A DNA stretch of 64,000 nucleotides, from contig NZ_CP099397.1 in assembly GCF_021495345.1 (NCBI RefSeq), forward strand, positions 5,153,001-5,217,000, in the 5' to 3' direction. Position numbers and translations under genes: made by a program. Shown here one piece after another: positions 24,442 to 34,425 of the stretch (positions within the stretch are counted from its first letter, which is position 1; every line of letters begins with the position of its first letter). Origin of the DNA: Pseudomonas hydrolytica (GTDB taxonomy: Bacteria > Pseudomonadota > Gammaproteobacteria > Pseudomonadales > Pseudomonadaceae). The notes beneath the pieces were generated by a model. It was not told the DNA's origin. It did no database searches and was given only the letters and a program-made list of their open reading frames with translations.

Positions 24442-27045
24442 ATGCCCCTTCACACCAGGCGCCCGCATTTCCCGCGACTGTCCACCGCCAGCCTGTCGCT
24501 GCTGGCACTCTCTATCGCCTGCGCCGGCCTGCCGCTGGCCCATGCCACCGAGCCGACGCCGGCGACGCAGCAGCACAACCAGGGCGGCTACCACTTCGCA
24601 ATCGAGCGCCAGCCACTGGTCTCGGCGCTGAACAGCTTCAGCGACATCACCGGCTGGCAGGTGGGCCTGCCGGCGCAACTGGCCGATGGAGTCTCTTCGC
24701 CCGGTACCAGCGGGCGCCTTTCCGCCGAGCTGGCCCTGGCACGTCTGCTCGAAGGCACCGGCCTGAGCTACCGCAGCGTCGGCGAGCGCAGCGTGATTCT
24801 GGTACGCAACCCCACCCAGTCCATCGCCCTGCAGCCGATGACGGTCACCGCCACGCGCCGCGAACAGAGCGTCAGCGAGGTGCCCAGCTCGGTCAGCGTG
24901 TTCGGCCGCGAGCAGCTCGACCGGCAGAACGTGGAGAACATCCAGGACCTGGTGCGCTACGAACCCGGCGTCTCCGTCGGCGGCAGCGGCCAGCGCGCCG
25001 GCCTCACCGGCTACAACATCCGCGGCATCGACGGTAACCGCGTGCTGACGCAGATCGACGGCGTGGAAATACCGGCCAGCTTCTTCTATGGCCCCTACGC
25101 CCAGACCCATCGCAACTATGTCGACCCGGAAATCGTCAAGCGCGTGGAAATCCTCCGCGGCCCGGCCTCGGCCCTATATGGCAGCAGCGCCATCGGCGGT
25201 GCGGTGAGCTACTTCACCCTGGATGCCGACGACATCATCAAGAGCGGCAGGGAGGTCGGCGCGCGCCTGAAGACCGGCTACAGCTCGGCCGACGACAGCT
25301 GGCTCAAGTCGGCGACGCTGGCCGGCCGTCACGAACAGTTCGACGCCCTGCTGCACCTGTCCCGGCGCGACGGCCATGAGACCGAATCCTACGGCGACAC
25401 CGGCGGCAGCGGCCTGAATCGCACACGGGCCAACCCCGAAGACGTGCGCACCACCAACCTGCTGGCCAAGCTGGGCTGGAACTACAACGACAGCGACCGC
25501 CTGCAACTGACCTACGAGAAATACAAGGACGACCGCGACAGCAACCAGCTGAGCGCCGTCGGCGGGCCGTTCAATGCCGGCAGCGGCTTCGGCTACTACC
25601 GCTCGCGCAACGCCAACGACACCATCACCCGCGAGCGTTTCGGCCTGGAACATCGCCTGGCGCTGCACAACCCGGTGGCCGACACGCTGAAATGGAGCCT
25701 GAACTACCAGCTGGCCAAGACCGACCAGAGCACGGTGGAAAACTACGTTCCCACCAACTTCTTCACCGGCGCGGTGACCCGCGACGTCATGCGCTATCGG
25801 GACACCTACTACAAGGATCGTCAGTGGCTATTCGACGCGCAGCTGGACAAGGCCTTTGCCCTGGGCGCCACCGACCACCTGCTGACCTATGGTCTGACCC
25901 TCAAGCATCAGGAGGTGCGCGGCCTGCGCACCGGCTACGGCATCTGCAACGCCGCCATTGGCGCCGCCTGCAGCGGCGGCGTCGGCTCGCCGAGCAGCAA
26001 CGCCAGCGACAACCTGACGCCGCAGAGCGATTTCCCCGACCCGACCGTCACCACCTACGCCCTGTTCCTGCAGGACGAGATCCGCTGGGCGCAGTGGACC
26101 TTCCTGCCGGGCCTGCGCTACGACCGCACCCACCTCGATCCGACGATCACCGAGCGCTACCAGGCCACCGCCATCGGCGGCGGCAGCGAACCCAGCGGCG
26201 CCAGCCGAACCTGGCAGCGCGTCTCGCCCAAGCTCGGCGTCACCTATGCCTTCGATGATCACTACACCTGGTTCGGCCAGTACGCCGAGGGCTTCCGCAC
26301 GCCGACGGCCAAGGAAATGTACGGGCGTTTCCAGAACTCGAACCCGTCCTACATCGTCGAGCCCAACCCGGATCTCGACCCGGAGAAGAGCCGCGGCCTG
26401 GAGACCGGCCTGCGCGGCAACTTCGCCAGTGGCAGCTTCGACCTGGCGCTGTTCTACAACCGCTACCGCGACTTCCTCGACGAAGATGCCGCTGGCAGCC
26501 GCGGCGCCATCCCCGTGTTCCAGAGCCGGAACGTCAGCCGTGCCAGCATCCGCGGCGTCGAACTGAAAGGCCGTCTCGATCTGGACAGCTTCGGCGCCAT
26601 GGACGGCCTGTACACCCAGGGCTCCATCGCCTACGCCCGCGGTCGCAACGAGGAAACCGGCGAAGCGCTCAACAGCATCAACCCGCTGACCGGCGTGTTC
26701 GGCCTGGGCTACGAGCAGGAACGGTTCGGCGCCCTGCTGAGCTGGACCCTGGTCAAGCGCAAGACGCGTATCGACGACAGCAGCTTCAACAGCCCCGACG
26801 GCAGCGGCAGCCAGTTCGCCAGCCCTGGCTACGGCATCCTCGATCTGACCGGCCATTACCGACTGAGCGACGACCTGACCGTCAACGCCGGCCTGTACAA
26901 CCTGACCGACAAGAAATACTGGCTGTGGGATGACGTGCGCGGCTACGACGACGTTGGCGAAGCGGGCGTGACCAGCCCAGCCAACCTCGACCGCCTGACC
27001 CAACCGGGGCGCAACGTCTCGATCAACCTGGTCTGGGACATCTGA
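24442..27045 (+). CDS. TonB-dependent outer-membrane receptor with signalling domain, probably for heme
   Basis: An 867-residue receptor: signal peptide to about residue 35 (LPLAHA), STN signalling domain about 50-110 (FAIERQPLVSALNSFSDITG; ARLLEGTGLSYR), TonB-box region (LQPMTVTATRRE), plug about 145-260 (NIRGIDGNRVLTQIDGVEIP; VKRVEILRGPASALYGSSAI) and a 22-strand barrel. A FRAP/NPNL-type pair (EGFRTPTAKEMYG; EPNPDLDPEKS, about residues 615-650) is typical of heme receptors, but the stretch between has no His, unlike HasR. Together with the sigma/anti-sigma pair and pigA, heme or hemoprotein is the likely ligand. Confidence 0.85.
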   Translation: MPLHTRRPHFPRLSTASLSLLALSIACAGLPLAHATEPTPATQQHNQGGYHFAIERQPLVSALNSFSDITGWQVGLPAQLADGVSSPGTSGRLSAELALARLLEGTGLSYRSVGERSVILVRNPTQSIALQPMTVTATRREQSVSEVPSSVSVFGREQLDRQNVENIQDLVRYEPGVSVGGSGQRAGLTGYNIRGIDGNRVLTQIDGVEIPASFFYGPYAQTHRNYVDPEIVKRVEILRGPASALYGSSAIGGAVSYFTLDADDIIKSGREVGARLKTGYSSADDSWLKSATLAGRHEQFDALLHLSRRDGHETESYGDTGGSGLNRTRANPEDVRTTNLLAKLGWNYNDSDRLQLTYEKYKDDRDSNQLSAVGGPFNAGSGFGYYRSRNANDTITRERFGLEHRLALHNPVADTLKWSLNYQLAKTDQSTVENYVPTNFFTGAVTRDVMRYRDTYYKDRQWLFDAQLDKAFALGATDHLLTYGLTLKHQEVRGLRTGYGICNAAIGAACSGGVGSPSSNASDNLTPQSDFPDPTVTTYALFLQDEIRWAQWTFLPGLRYDRTHLDPTITERYQATAIGGGSEPSGASRTWQRVSPKLGVTYAFDDHYTWFGQYAEGFRTPTAKEMYGRFQNSNPSYIVEPNPDLDPEKSRGLETGLRGNFASGSFDLALFYNRYRDFLDEDAAGSRGAIPVFQSRNVSRASIRGVELKGRLDLDSFGAMDGLYTQGSIAYARGRNEETGEALNSINPLTGVFGLGYEQERFGALLSWTLVKRKTRIDDSSFNSPDGSGSQFASPGYGILDLTGHYRLSDDLTVNAGLYNLTDKKYWLWDDVRGYDDVGEAGVTSPANLDRLTQPGRNVSINLVWDI

Positions 27046-27102
27046 GCCTGTCGCTGGCAGCGGCCGCAACGGCCGCTTCCGGGGCGAGGTCGTTGCGCGG
27101 TC

Positions 27103-27765
27103 CTACAGCGCCAGGGCGTCCTGCAGACGCTCTGGCAGCAACTCGCGCAGCGCCTGGTTGGCCTCCAGCAGCAGCGGCAGCAGTTCACGCAGCACCGCCG
27201 GCGCGAGATGGGCGCAGACGTCCGCCTGGCGCGGCAGCGCCAGGCCGGCCAGCACACGGGCGGCAATGGCGACGTTGCGGTCGGCGGCGGCGGCCTCGGT
27301 GAGCCTGCACAGGTAACCGGTAGAAAAGCTGCGCAGGCTCTGCACGATCAGCTCGATATCGACGATATGCCGGGCGATCTGCAGCACGTGGTCGGCATCG
27401 TTGATGCCATAGATCAGCACCTTCACCTGCCTGGGCGACAGGCATTCGGCGTAGCGCGCGGCGGTGGCGAAGGCGCCGATCACGCACAGCCGGCGCGCCA
27501 CCTGCAGATGCAGCTCATCCGGCAGGGCCAGGTAGGTGTCGAGGATCAGGCGTGGGTCGAGATGGGTGGTGACCTGGGCAAGGAACGCGATGGGCAGCTC
27601 GAGAATCAGCTCGCGCAGTTGCGCCGGCGCCATGTGCGGCGACAGCTGCGCCGCCTGCTCGGCGCCGAGCCGCTGCACCAGCGCCGCCTTCACCGCCACG
27701 GGCGCCATGCTTTGCGAGGCCAGCAACAGGCGCTGGGCCATGCTCAGGGATGGGGCTTTGGCCAT
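27103..27765 (-). CDS. Conserved helical protein of unknown function
   Basis: A 220-residue, almost wholly helical, Leu/Ala-rich soluble protein without signal peptide or membrane span. It begins MAKAPSLSMAQRLLLAS after a GGAGT ribosome site. Helical pairs such as PHMAPAQLRELILELPIAFL and AHLAPAVLRELLPLLLEANQ look like internal repeats of a HEAT-like solenoid. It lies 58 bp after the receptor gene on the opposite strand and in the same direction as the phosphodiesterase gene. No family recognised. Confidence 0.65.
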   Translation of the reverse strand: MAKAPSLSMAQRLLLASQSMAPVAVKAALVQRLGAEQAAQLSPHMAPAQLRELILELPIAFLAQVTTHLDPRLILDTYLALPDELHLQVARRLCVIGAFATAARYAECLSPRQVKVLIYGINDADHVLQIARHIVDIELIVQSLRSFSTGYLCRLTEAAAADRNVAIAARVLAGLALPRQADVCAHLAPAVLRELLPLLLEANQALRELLPERLQDALAL

Positions 27766-27886
27766 CGGATACTCCTTGTCGTGACCGAGGCCTGCAGCAT
27801 CCCGTAGTGCCCGTGATGGCACAGCCATCTTTGCGCCGGTCACGCCGGCGCATCGCGGATCGCCCTGGGTAGAGAGGAAACGCCGC

Positions 27887-30769
27887 TCAGTCCAGCGGAT
27901 CGTCGCGCTGCGCACGCAACAGCTCGGCGAAGGCCCAGGCCTCCACCGGCCGGCTGATCAGGTAGCCCTGGATCTCGTCGCAGTTCTGACTCTTGAGAAA
28001 ATCCATCTGCGCCTGGGTTTCCACGCCCTCGGCCACCACCTTCAACTCCAGGCTGTGCGCCATGGCGATGATGGCGCGGGTGATCGCCGCATCCTCGCCG
28101 CCCGGCGACAGGTCGCGGATGAAGGTCTGGTCGATCTTCACGTAGTGCACCGGGAAACGCTTGAGGTAGCTGAGCGAGCTGTAGCCGGTGCCGAAATCGT
28201 CGATGGCCAGCTTCACTCCCAGTTCGCGCAGCTGGCGGAAGGTGACGACGACGCTGTCGACGTTGTCCAGCAGCTGGCTCTCGGTCAGCTCCAGCTCCAG
28301 GTACTGCGGGGCCAGGCCGGTTTCTTCCAGCACCTGGCGCACCAGGCTGGTGAGGTTGCCCTGGCGCAGCTGATACACCGAGATGTTCACCGATACGCGG
28401 ATCTCCGCCAGCCCCTGCTGCTGCCACTGGCGCGCCTGGCGACAGGCCTGGCGCAGGACGAACTCGCCGATCGGCGCGATCAGCCCGGTTTCCTCGGCCA
28501 GGCCGATGAACTCGCCCGGCGCCACCAGCCCCTGCTGCGGATGGCGCCAGCGCACCAGGGCTTCGGCGGCATTGAGCTGGTCGTCGGCGAGGTTCAGCTT
28601 GGGCTGGTAGAACACCTCCAGCTGGCCCTCCTCGATAGCCTTGCGCAACTGGTTTTCCAGTTGCAGGCGCTCCAGGGTGCAGGCCTGCAGGTTGTCGGTG
28701 AAGAACTGGAAGGTGTTGCCGCCCAGGTGCTTGGCATGCTGCACGGCCATGTTGGCCTGGCTGATCAGCGCGCCGATCTCGCGCGCATAGTCCGGCAGCA
28801 GGCTGATGCCCAGCGAGGCGCTGACCACCAGCTCGTGACCGCCGACGTCCATCGGTAGTCGCAGCTTGGCCAGCAGCCGGCTGGCCACCCGCGCCAGGCT
28901 GGAGAGGCTGCCGTAGGCATCGAGAAGGATGGCGAATTCGTCGCCCGACAGCCGCGCGATGCAGTCGGCTTCCGGCACGGCCTGGGTCAGGCGGCGGCTC
29001 ATCTGGCGCAGCAGCTGGTCGGCCACCTCATGGCCGAGGCTGTCGTTGAGCAGCTTGAAGCGGTCCAGGTCGATATGCACCAGGGCGATGCTGCGCCCGC
29101 TCTGCCGGGCGCGCTGGCTGGCCTCGTGCAGGCGCTCCTTGAACAGGCTGCGGTTGGCCAGGCCGGTGAGTTCGTCGTAATGCGACAGGTAGCGCAGGCG
29201 CTCTTCGGCCTCGCGCCGCGCGGTCAGGTCGGCGAAGAAGCCGACGATATGGCTGGGCCGCCCGCTGGCATCGCGCACCAGATTCAGCTGCAGCCACTGC
29301 GGGTAGAGTTCGCCGCTCTTGCGCGTCTCGATCAGCTCGCCCTGCCAGCTGCCGCTGCCGTCCAGCTCCTGGCGGATCATCTGGTACTGCCTGCGTATCT
29401 CGCGGCTGCCGATCAGGCTGGTCACCGTGCGCCCCACCACTTCCTCGCGGCTGTAGCCGGTCACTGCACTGAACGCACGGTTGACCGCCAGCACGCGGTA
29501 ATCGGGGTCGAGAATGAAGATGCCCTCGCTGGCGGCCTCGAACACCGTCGCCGCCAGGCGCTGTTCCTGCTCCTGCTGGCGCCGCGCGCTGACGTCGCGG
29601 CGGGTGCCGAGCATGCGTCGCACGCGGCCGGCGGCATCGCGCTCGACCGCACGGCCACGGTCCTCGACCCAGACCCAGTGGCCGTCGACGTGGCGCACGC
29701 GGTATTCGATCTGATAGTCCTCGCTGCGCCCCTTCATGTGCTCCACCAGCGCCCGGCGCAGGCGCGGCAGGTCATCCGGATGCAGGCGCGGGGTCAGGTC
29801 GCGCAACATCACCTGAACCTGCTCCGGCTCCAGGCCGAACAGCTCGCGCAGGTGCGAATGGTGCACCTGGTCGCTCTCCAGGTCCCAGTCCCACAGCCCC
29901 AGCTCGCTGGCCTCCAGCGCCAGCGCCAGACGCGCCTGGCTCTTGCCCAGGGCGTGGGTCGCCTCGTCCAGCTCCAGGGTGCGCTCGGCCACGCGCATCT
30001 CCAGTTCGCCATGGGCGCCGCGCAACTCGCGCTCGGCCCGGCGGCGCTGCTCCACCTCGCGCGCCAGCTCCTCGTTGAGGCCTTCGGCACGCTGCTTGGC
30101 ATGTTCCAGGTTGGCGATCAGCGCCTGGTTGTGAAAGCGCTGCAGCAGGCTGCGCTGCACCAGACGGTTGACCTGCCAGGCCACCACCAGCAGGGCGAGA
30201 AAGAGGATGACGCTGAGCAGCCCCCAGCCGCGCTGCAGGCTGTTGTCACTGAGCAGCAGAAAGGCTGCCGAGGGCAACAGACAGGGCAGGGCGAAGGTGA
30301 GAAAGGCCGACAGGCTGACGGCATAGGCGACGCTGGCCGAGAGGATCGCCGCGGCGATCAGGCCATAGACCAGGGCCTGCTGATAGAACACGTCCGGCGG
30401 CACCAGCACGATCACCGCGAAGGCCAGGGTCAGCCCCGAAGCGCCGGCGCCGAAGAGAAAGTTGCGCCGCCAATAGGATTCGACCTGGCGACTGGGCAGC
30501 GCCGCATTGAAGGCATTCACCTGAGTCAGGCGCAGCAGCACCAGCAACAGCACCCAGGCCAGCCAGCCGGCGAGCAGCGGCGCGCTGCCCTCGCGCCACA
30601 GCAGCAGGCTGCAGGCCAGGCCGACCAGCAACATCAACAGGGTGGGCAGGCGCGAGCCCTGATAGAGCAGACGGGTGCGCTCGACGGCGATGTCCGCGGC
30701 GAACTGGCGTTCGGCCTGATGCGGGTCCGGCGTCACCTCGTGTACTACGGCGCTGGTGGTGGCGGTCAT
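27887..30769 (-). CDS. Membrane PAS-PAS-GGDEF-EAL protein, probable c-di-GMP phosphodiesterase (PA5442-like)
   Basis: A 960-residue inner-membrane signalling protein. The N-terminus has about six spans (residues 40-215) forming a sensor, then a coiled coil, two PAS domains (about 275-390 and 400-520), a GGDEF domain whose active motif reads SGDEF (about 607-611), and an EAL domain with intact EAL (about 733-735), NISVYQL and DDFGTGYSS (about 854). The pattern predicts c-di-GMP hydrolysis, with the GGDEF part degenerate or regulatory. P. aeruginosa PA5442, also beside uvrD, is the likely counterpart. It should influence the change between motile and attached growth. Confidence 0.9.
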   Translation of the reverse strand: MTATTSAVVHEVTPDPHQAERQFAADIAVERTRLLYQGSRLPTLLMLLVGLACSLLLWREGSAPLLAGWLAWVLLLVLLRLTQVNAFNAALPSRQVESYWRRNFLFGAGASGLTLAFAVIVLVPPDVFYQQALVYGLIAAAILSASVAYAVSLSAFLTFALPCLLPSAAFLLLSDNSLQRGWGLLSVILFLALLVVAWQVNRLVQRSLLQRFHNQALIANLEHAKQRAEGLNEELAREVEQRRRAERELRGAHGELEMRVAERTLELDEATHALGKSQARLALALEASELGLWDWDLESDQVHHSHLRELFGLEPEQVQVMLRDLTPRLHPDDLPRLRRALVEHMKGRSEDYQIEYRVRHVDGHWVWVEDRGRAVERDAAGRVRRMLGTRRDVSARRQQEQEQRLAATVFEAASEGIFILDPDYRVLAVNRAFSAVTGYSREEVVGRTVTSLIGSREIRRQYQMIRQELDGSGSWQGELIETRKSGELYPQWLQLNLVRDASGRPSHIVGFFADLTARREAEERLRYLSHYDELTGLANRSLFKERLHEASQRARQSGRSIALVHIDLDRFKLLNDSLGHEVADQLLRQMSRRLTQAVPEADCIARLSGDEFAILLDAYGSLSSLARVASRLLAKLRLPMDVGGHELVVSASLGISLLPDYAREIGALISQANMAVQHAKHLGGNTFQFFTDNLQACTLERLQLENQLRKAIEEGQLEVFYQPKLNLADDQLNAAEALVRWRHPQQGLVAPGEFIGLAEETGLIAPIGEFVLRQACRQARQWQQQGLAEIRVSVNISVYQLRQGNLTSLVRQVLEETGLAPQYLELELTESQLLDNVDSVVVTFRQLRELGVKLAIDDFGTGYSSLSYLKRFPVHYVKIDQTFIRDLSPGGEDAAITRAIIAMAHSLELKVVAEGVETQAQMDFLKSQNCDEIQGYLISRPVEAWAFAELLRAQRDDPLD

Positions 30770-31073
30770 AGGCGCTTTTCTTGTAATGGTTGCCTAAGGG
30801 TCTGCGGCGCTGCGGTCGCGGGCCACGGAGCGTGGCCAAAGCCCTGACGTCGCCGGAGAATACCCGAGACAGACGCGCTGCCCAACCAAGATGTGGGCAA
30901 TTTCACAGATTGACGCCCAACTTTCGGCGGGTACCGGCCGGCCATGCTGGCCATTGGCCGCCTGGCCACGCAGATCGGCGCTCTGACCTGCCGGTCGTCG
31001 GTTGCGACCAGCCAGTTTCCCCTCACCTGGCCGACGGTTTGCCCTCCCCTGCCGCGCCCCCTAGAATGCCGCG
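30770..31073. other. Divergent intergenic region, 304 bp
   Basis: Spacer between the phosphodiesterase and uvrD genes, which must contain two divergent promoters. No clear operator, LexA box, repeat or small gene was recognised. Confidence 0.6.
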
Positions 31074-33257
31074 ATGCAAAACGACCCCGAACTCCTCCTC
31101 GCTTCGCTCAACGACGCCCAGGTCCAGGCCGTGGCCGCCCCGCTCGGCCGCCAGCTGGTGCTGGCCGGCGCCGGCTCGGGCAAGACCCGCGTGCTGGTGC
31201 ACCGCATCGCCTTCCTGATCCAGGCGATGGGCGCCTCGCCTCACTCGATCCTGTCGGTGACCTTTACTAACAAGGCCGCCGCCGAGATGCGCCACCGCAT
31301 CGAGCAGATGCTCGGCCACAACCCGGCCGGCATGTGGGTCGGCACCTTCCACGGCCTGGCCCATCGCCTGCTGCGCGCGCACTGGCAGGAGGCCGGGCTG
31401 GCCGAGAACTTCCAGATTCTCGACTCCGACGATCAGCAGCGCCTGATCAAGCGGGTGATCCGCGAACTGGGCCTGGACGAACAGCGCTGGCCGGCCAAGC
31501 AGGCGCAGTGGTTCATCAACGGGCAGAAAGATGAGGGGTTCAGACCCCAGCACATCCAGGCCGGCGGTGACCTGTTCCTGGCCACCATGCGCGGCATCTA
31601 CGAGGCCTACGAGGCGGCCTGCGCACGCACCGGGGTGATCGACTTCTCCGAGCTGCTGCTGCGCGCCCTCGACCTGTGGCGCGACAAGCCGGGCCTGCTC
31701 GAGCATTACCAGCGGCGTTTCCGTCATATCCTGGTGGACGAGTTCCAGGACACCAACGCCGTGCAGTACGCCTGGCTGCGTCTGCTGGCCAAGGGCGGCG
31801 ACAGCCTGATGGTGGTGGGCGACGACGACCAGTCGATCTACGGCTGGCGCGGCGCGCGCATCGAGAACATCCAGCAGTTCTCCAGCGACTTCCCCGACAC
31901 CCAGCTGATCCGCCTGGAGCAGAACTACCGCTCCACCGCCGGCATCCTGAAAGCTGCCAACGCGCTGATCGCCAACAACAACGGGCGCCTCGGCAAGGAG
32001 CTGTGGACCGACGGCGGCGAGGGCGAGCCGCTGGCCCTGTACGCCGCCTTCAACGAACACGACGAAGCGCGCTACGTGGTCGAGAGCATCGAGGACGCCC
32101 TGCGCAAGGACGGCCTCAAGCGCAGCGAGATCGCCATTCTGTATCGCTCCAACGCCCAGTCTCGAGTGCTGGAAGAGGCGCTGCTGCGCGAGCGCATCCC
32201 CTACCGCATCTACGGCGGCCAGCGCTTCTTCGAGCGCGCCGAGATCAAGAACGCCATGGCCTATCTGCGCCTGCTCGACGGGCGCGGCAACGACGCGGCG
32301 CTGGAGCGCATCGTCAACGTGCCGGCACGCGGCATCGGCGAGAAGACGGTCGAGAGCATCCGCGAGTTCGCCCGCGCCCAGGACCTCTCCATGTGGGAGG
32401 CGATCCGCCGCATGCTCGCCGTCAAGGCGCTGCCCGGCCGTGCCGCCGGCGCGCTGGGCGGCTTCATCGAGCTGATCGAAGGCCTGGCCGAGCAGGTCAT
32501 GGCCATGCCCCTGCACCAGATGACCCAGGTGGTCATCGAGCAGAGCGGCCTGCTCGCCTACCACGAGGCGGAAAAGGGCGAGAAGGGCCAGGCACGGGTG
32601 GAGAACCTGGAGGAACTGGTCAGCGCCGCGCGCGCCTTCGAGAACGACGAAGACGACGAGCTGACCCCGCTGCAGGCCTTCCTCACTCACGCCTCGCTGG
32701 AGGCCGGGGACACCCAGGCCGCCGAGAACGAGGACAGCATTCAACTGATGACCCTGCACAGCGCCAAGGGCCTGGAATTCCCGCTGGTATTCCTGGTTGG
32801 CATGGAAGAGGGTCTGTTCCCGCACAAGATGAGCCTGGAAGAACCGGGCCGACTGGAAGAAGAACGCCGCCTGGCCTATGTCGGCATTACCCGTGCCATG
32901 CAGAAGCTGGTGATCAGCTACGCCGAAACCCGGCGTCTCTACGGTAGCGAGACCTACAACAAGGTGTCGCGCTTCGTCCGCGAAATCCCCGCACCGCTGA
33001 TTCAGGAAGTGCGTCTGAGCAACAGCGTCAGCCGTCCGGTGAGCACCAGCTCGATGAGCGGTGGCAGCCTGTTCGCCGGCAGCGCCGTGCCGCAGACACC
33101 CTTCAACCTGGGTCAACGGGTACGCCACAGCCTGTTCGGCGAGGGCACCATTCTCAACTTCGAGGGTGCCGGCGCCCAGGCACGGGTGCAGGTGAATTTT
33201 GAAAACGAAGGCAGCAAGTGGCTGATGTTGGCGTACGCCAAGCTGGAAGCCTGTTAG
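31074..33257 (+). CDS. uvrD: DNA helicase II UvrD
   Basis: A 727-residue superfamily 1 3'-5' helicase for nucleotide excision and mismatch repair and for removal of RecA filaments. All motifs are visible: Q motif (LNDAQVQAVAAP), Walker A GAGSGKT (about 32-38), motif Ia TFTNKAAAEMRHRI, motif II LVDEFQDTN (about 220-228), motif III GDDDQSIYGWRGA, motif IV YRSNAQSRVLEEALL, motif V LMTLHSAKGLEFPLVFLVGM and motif VI EERRLAYVGITRAM. The C-terminal tail GQRVRHSLFGEGTILNFEG matches the UvrD Tudor-like RNA polymerase-binding region. It closely follows E. coli UvrD throughout, rather than Rep or PcrA. Confidence 0.96.
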   Translation: MQNDPELLLASLNDAQVQAVAAPLGRQLVLAGAGSGKTRVLVHRIAFLIQAMGASPHSILSVTFTNKAAAEMRHRIEQMLGHNPAGMWVGTFHGLAHRLLRAHWQEAGLAENFQILDSDDQQRLIKRVIRELGLDEQRWPAKQAQWFINGQKDEGFRPQHIQAGGDLFLATMRGIYEAYEAACARTGVIDFSELLLRALDLWRDKPGLLEHYQRRFRHILVDEFQDTNAVQYAWLRLLAKGGDSLMVVGDDDQSIYGWRGARIENIQQFSSDFPDTQLIRLEQNYRSTAGILKAANALIANNNGRLGKELWTDGGEGEPLALYAAFNEHDEARYVVESIEDALRKDGLKRSEIAILYRSNAQSRVLEEALLRERIPYRIYGGQRFFERAEIKNAMAYLRLLDGRGNDAALERIVNVPARGIGEKTVESIREFARAQDLSMWEAIRRMLAVKALPGRAAGALGGFIELIEGLAEQVMAMPLHQMTQVVIEQSGLLAYHEAEKGEKGQARVENLEELVSAARAFENDEDDELTPLQAFLTHASLEAGDTQAAENEDSIQLMTLHSAKGLEFPLVFLVGMEEGLFPHKMSLEEPGRLEEERRLAYVGITRAMQKLVISYAETRRLYGSETYNKVSRFVREIPAPLIQEVRLSNSVSRPVSTSSMSGGSLFAGSAVPQTPFNLGQRVRHSLFGEGTILNFEGAGAQARVQVNFENEGSKWLMLAYAKLEAC

Positions 33258-33280
33258 CACACCGTATCTGGAGAGAATCG

Positions 33281-34375
33281 ATGAATCGCCGCAATCTGTT
33301 CGGCGCCGCTCTGGCGCTGTTCGCCGCCATCGGCCTGGTTGGCTGCAAGGACGACAAGGCCGGTAGCGAGCAAGCCGCCGCCAAAACCGCAGAAACCTTC
33401 CATTGGAAGATGGTCACTTCCTGGCCGAAGAACTTCCCCGGCCTGGGCACCGCTGCCGAGCGCCTGGCCGAGCGTATCAACGCCATGAGCGCCGGACGTC
33501 TGACCGTCAAGGTCTACGCCGCCGGTGAGCTGGTGCCGGCGCTGGAAGTGTTCGACGCCGTCTCCCGCGGCACCGCCGAGATGGGCCACGGCACCCCGTA
33601 CTACTGGAAGGGCAAGGTCCCGGCCGCGCAGTTCTTCAGCAGCGTGCCGTTCGGCTTCTCCACCCTGGAAATGAACGCCTGGCTCAGCCACGGCGGCGGT
33701 CAGGCGCTGTGGGACGAAACCTATGCCCCCTACGGCGTGAAACCGCTGTCGGCGGGCAACACCACCATGCAGATGGGCGGCTGGTTCAACAAGGAAATCA
33801 ACAGCCTGGCCGACATCAAGGGCCTGAAGATCCGCATGCCGGGTCTTGGCGGCGAAGTCTGGAGCAAGCTCGGCGCGATCACCGTCAACCTGCCCGGCGG
33901 CGAGATCTTCACCTCCCTGCAGACCGGCGCCATCGATGCCACCGACTGGGTCGGCCCCTACAACGACCTGGCCTTCGGCCTGCACAAGGCAGCCAAGTAC
34001 TACTACTTCCCGGGCTGGCAGGAGCCGCAGGCCGTGGTCGAATCCATGGTCAACCAGAAGGCCTTCGACGCGCTGCCGGCCGATCTGCAGGCCATCGTCG
34101 TCGAGGCCGCGCGCGCCGCCACCCTGGACATGATGAACGACTACGTGTTCAACAACGCCAAGGCGCTGCAAAGCCTGAAGAGCGAAGGCGTGCAGTTCAA
34201 GCGTCTGCCGGACGAAGTGCTGCAGGCCATGCGCGAGCAGTCCGGCGTGGTGCTCGAGTCCCTGGCCGCCGAGAACGACCTCAACGGCCGCATCTGGGCC
34301 TCGCAGAAGGCCTTCCTCGAAGAGGCCAGCGCCATGCAGTCGCTGACCGAGAAAGAGCTGTACAACTGGCGATGA
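33281..34375 (+). CDS. TRAP transporter substrate-binding lipoprotein, copy 1
   Basis: A 364-residue DctP/TakP-type periplasmic binding protein with a lipobox (IGLVGC) after the signal peptide. The central block KIRMPGLGGEVWSKLGA, PGGEIFTSLQTGAIDATDWV and YYFPGWQEPQAVVE is typical of the TakP (alpha-keto acid) branch. It starts 24 bp after uvrD and is followed by a terminator and a second copy. No DctQ or DctM membrane subunit is nearby, so it must work with a distant permease or act as a sensor. Confidence 0.88.
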   Translation: MNRRNLFGAALALFAAIGLVGCKDDKAGSEQAAAKTAETFHWKMVTSWPKNFPGLGTAAERLAERINAMSAGRLTVKVYAAGELVPALEVFDAVSRGTAEMGHGTPYYWKGKVPAAQFFSSVPFGFSTLEMNAWLSHGGGQALWDETYAPYGVKPLSAGNTTMQMGGWFNKEINSLADIKGLKIRMPGLGGEVWSKLGAITVNLPGGEIFTSLQTGAIDATDWVGPYNDLAFGLHKAAKYYYFPGWQEPQAVVESMVNQKAFDALPADLQAIVVEAARAATLDMMNDYVFNNAKALQSLKSEGVQFKRLPDEVLQAMREQSGVVLESLAAENDLNGRIWASQKAFLEEASAMQSLTEKELYNWR

Positions 34376-34384
34376 GCCAACTGA

Positions 34385-34408
34385 ACGGGGCCGAAAAGCC
34401 CCGTTTTT
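34385..34408 (+). terminator. Terminator between the two TRAP binding-protein genes
   Basis: A 7-bp stem ACGGGGC / GCCCCGT with a CGAAAA loop is followed by TTTTT. It separates the two paralogues, although no clear promoter is seen in the 17 bases left before the next gene, so the second copy may depend on readthrough. Confidence 0.85.
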
Positions 34409-34425
34409 CTTAGGGATAACTGCCG

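Noticed and set aside
29030..30847. 605-codon plus-strand frame opposite the GGDEF/EAL gene
   Set aside because: No ribosome site, compositionally an antisense shadow; the minus strand reads through a complete multi-domain protein.
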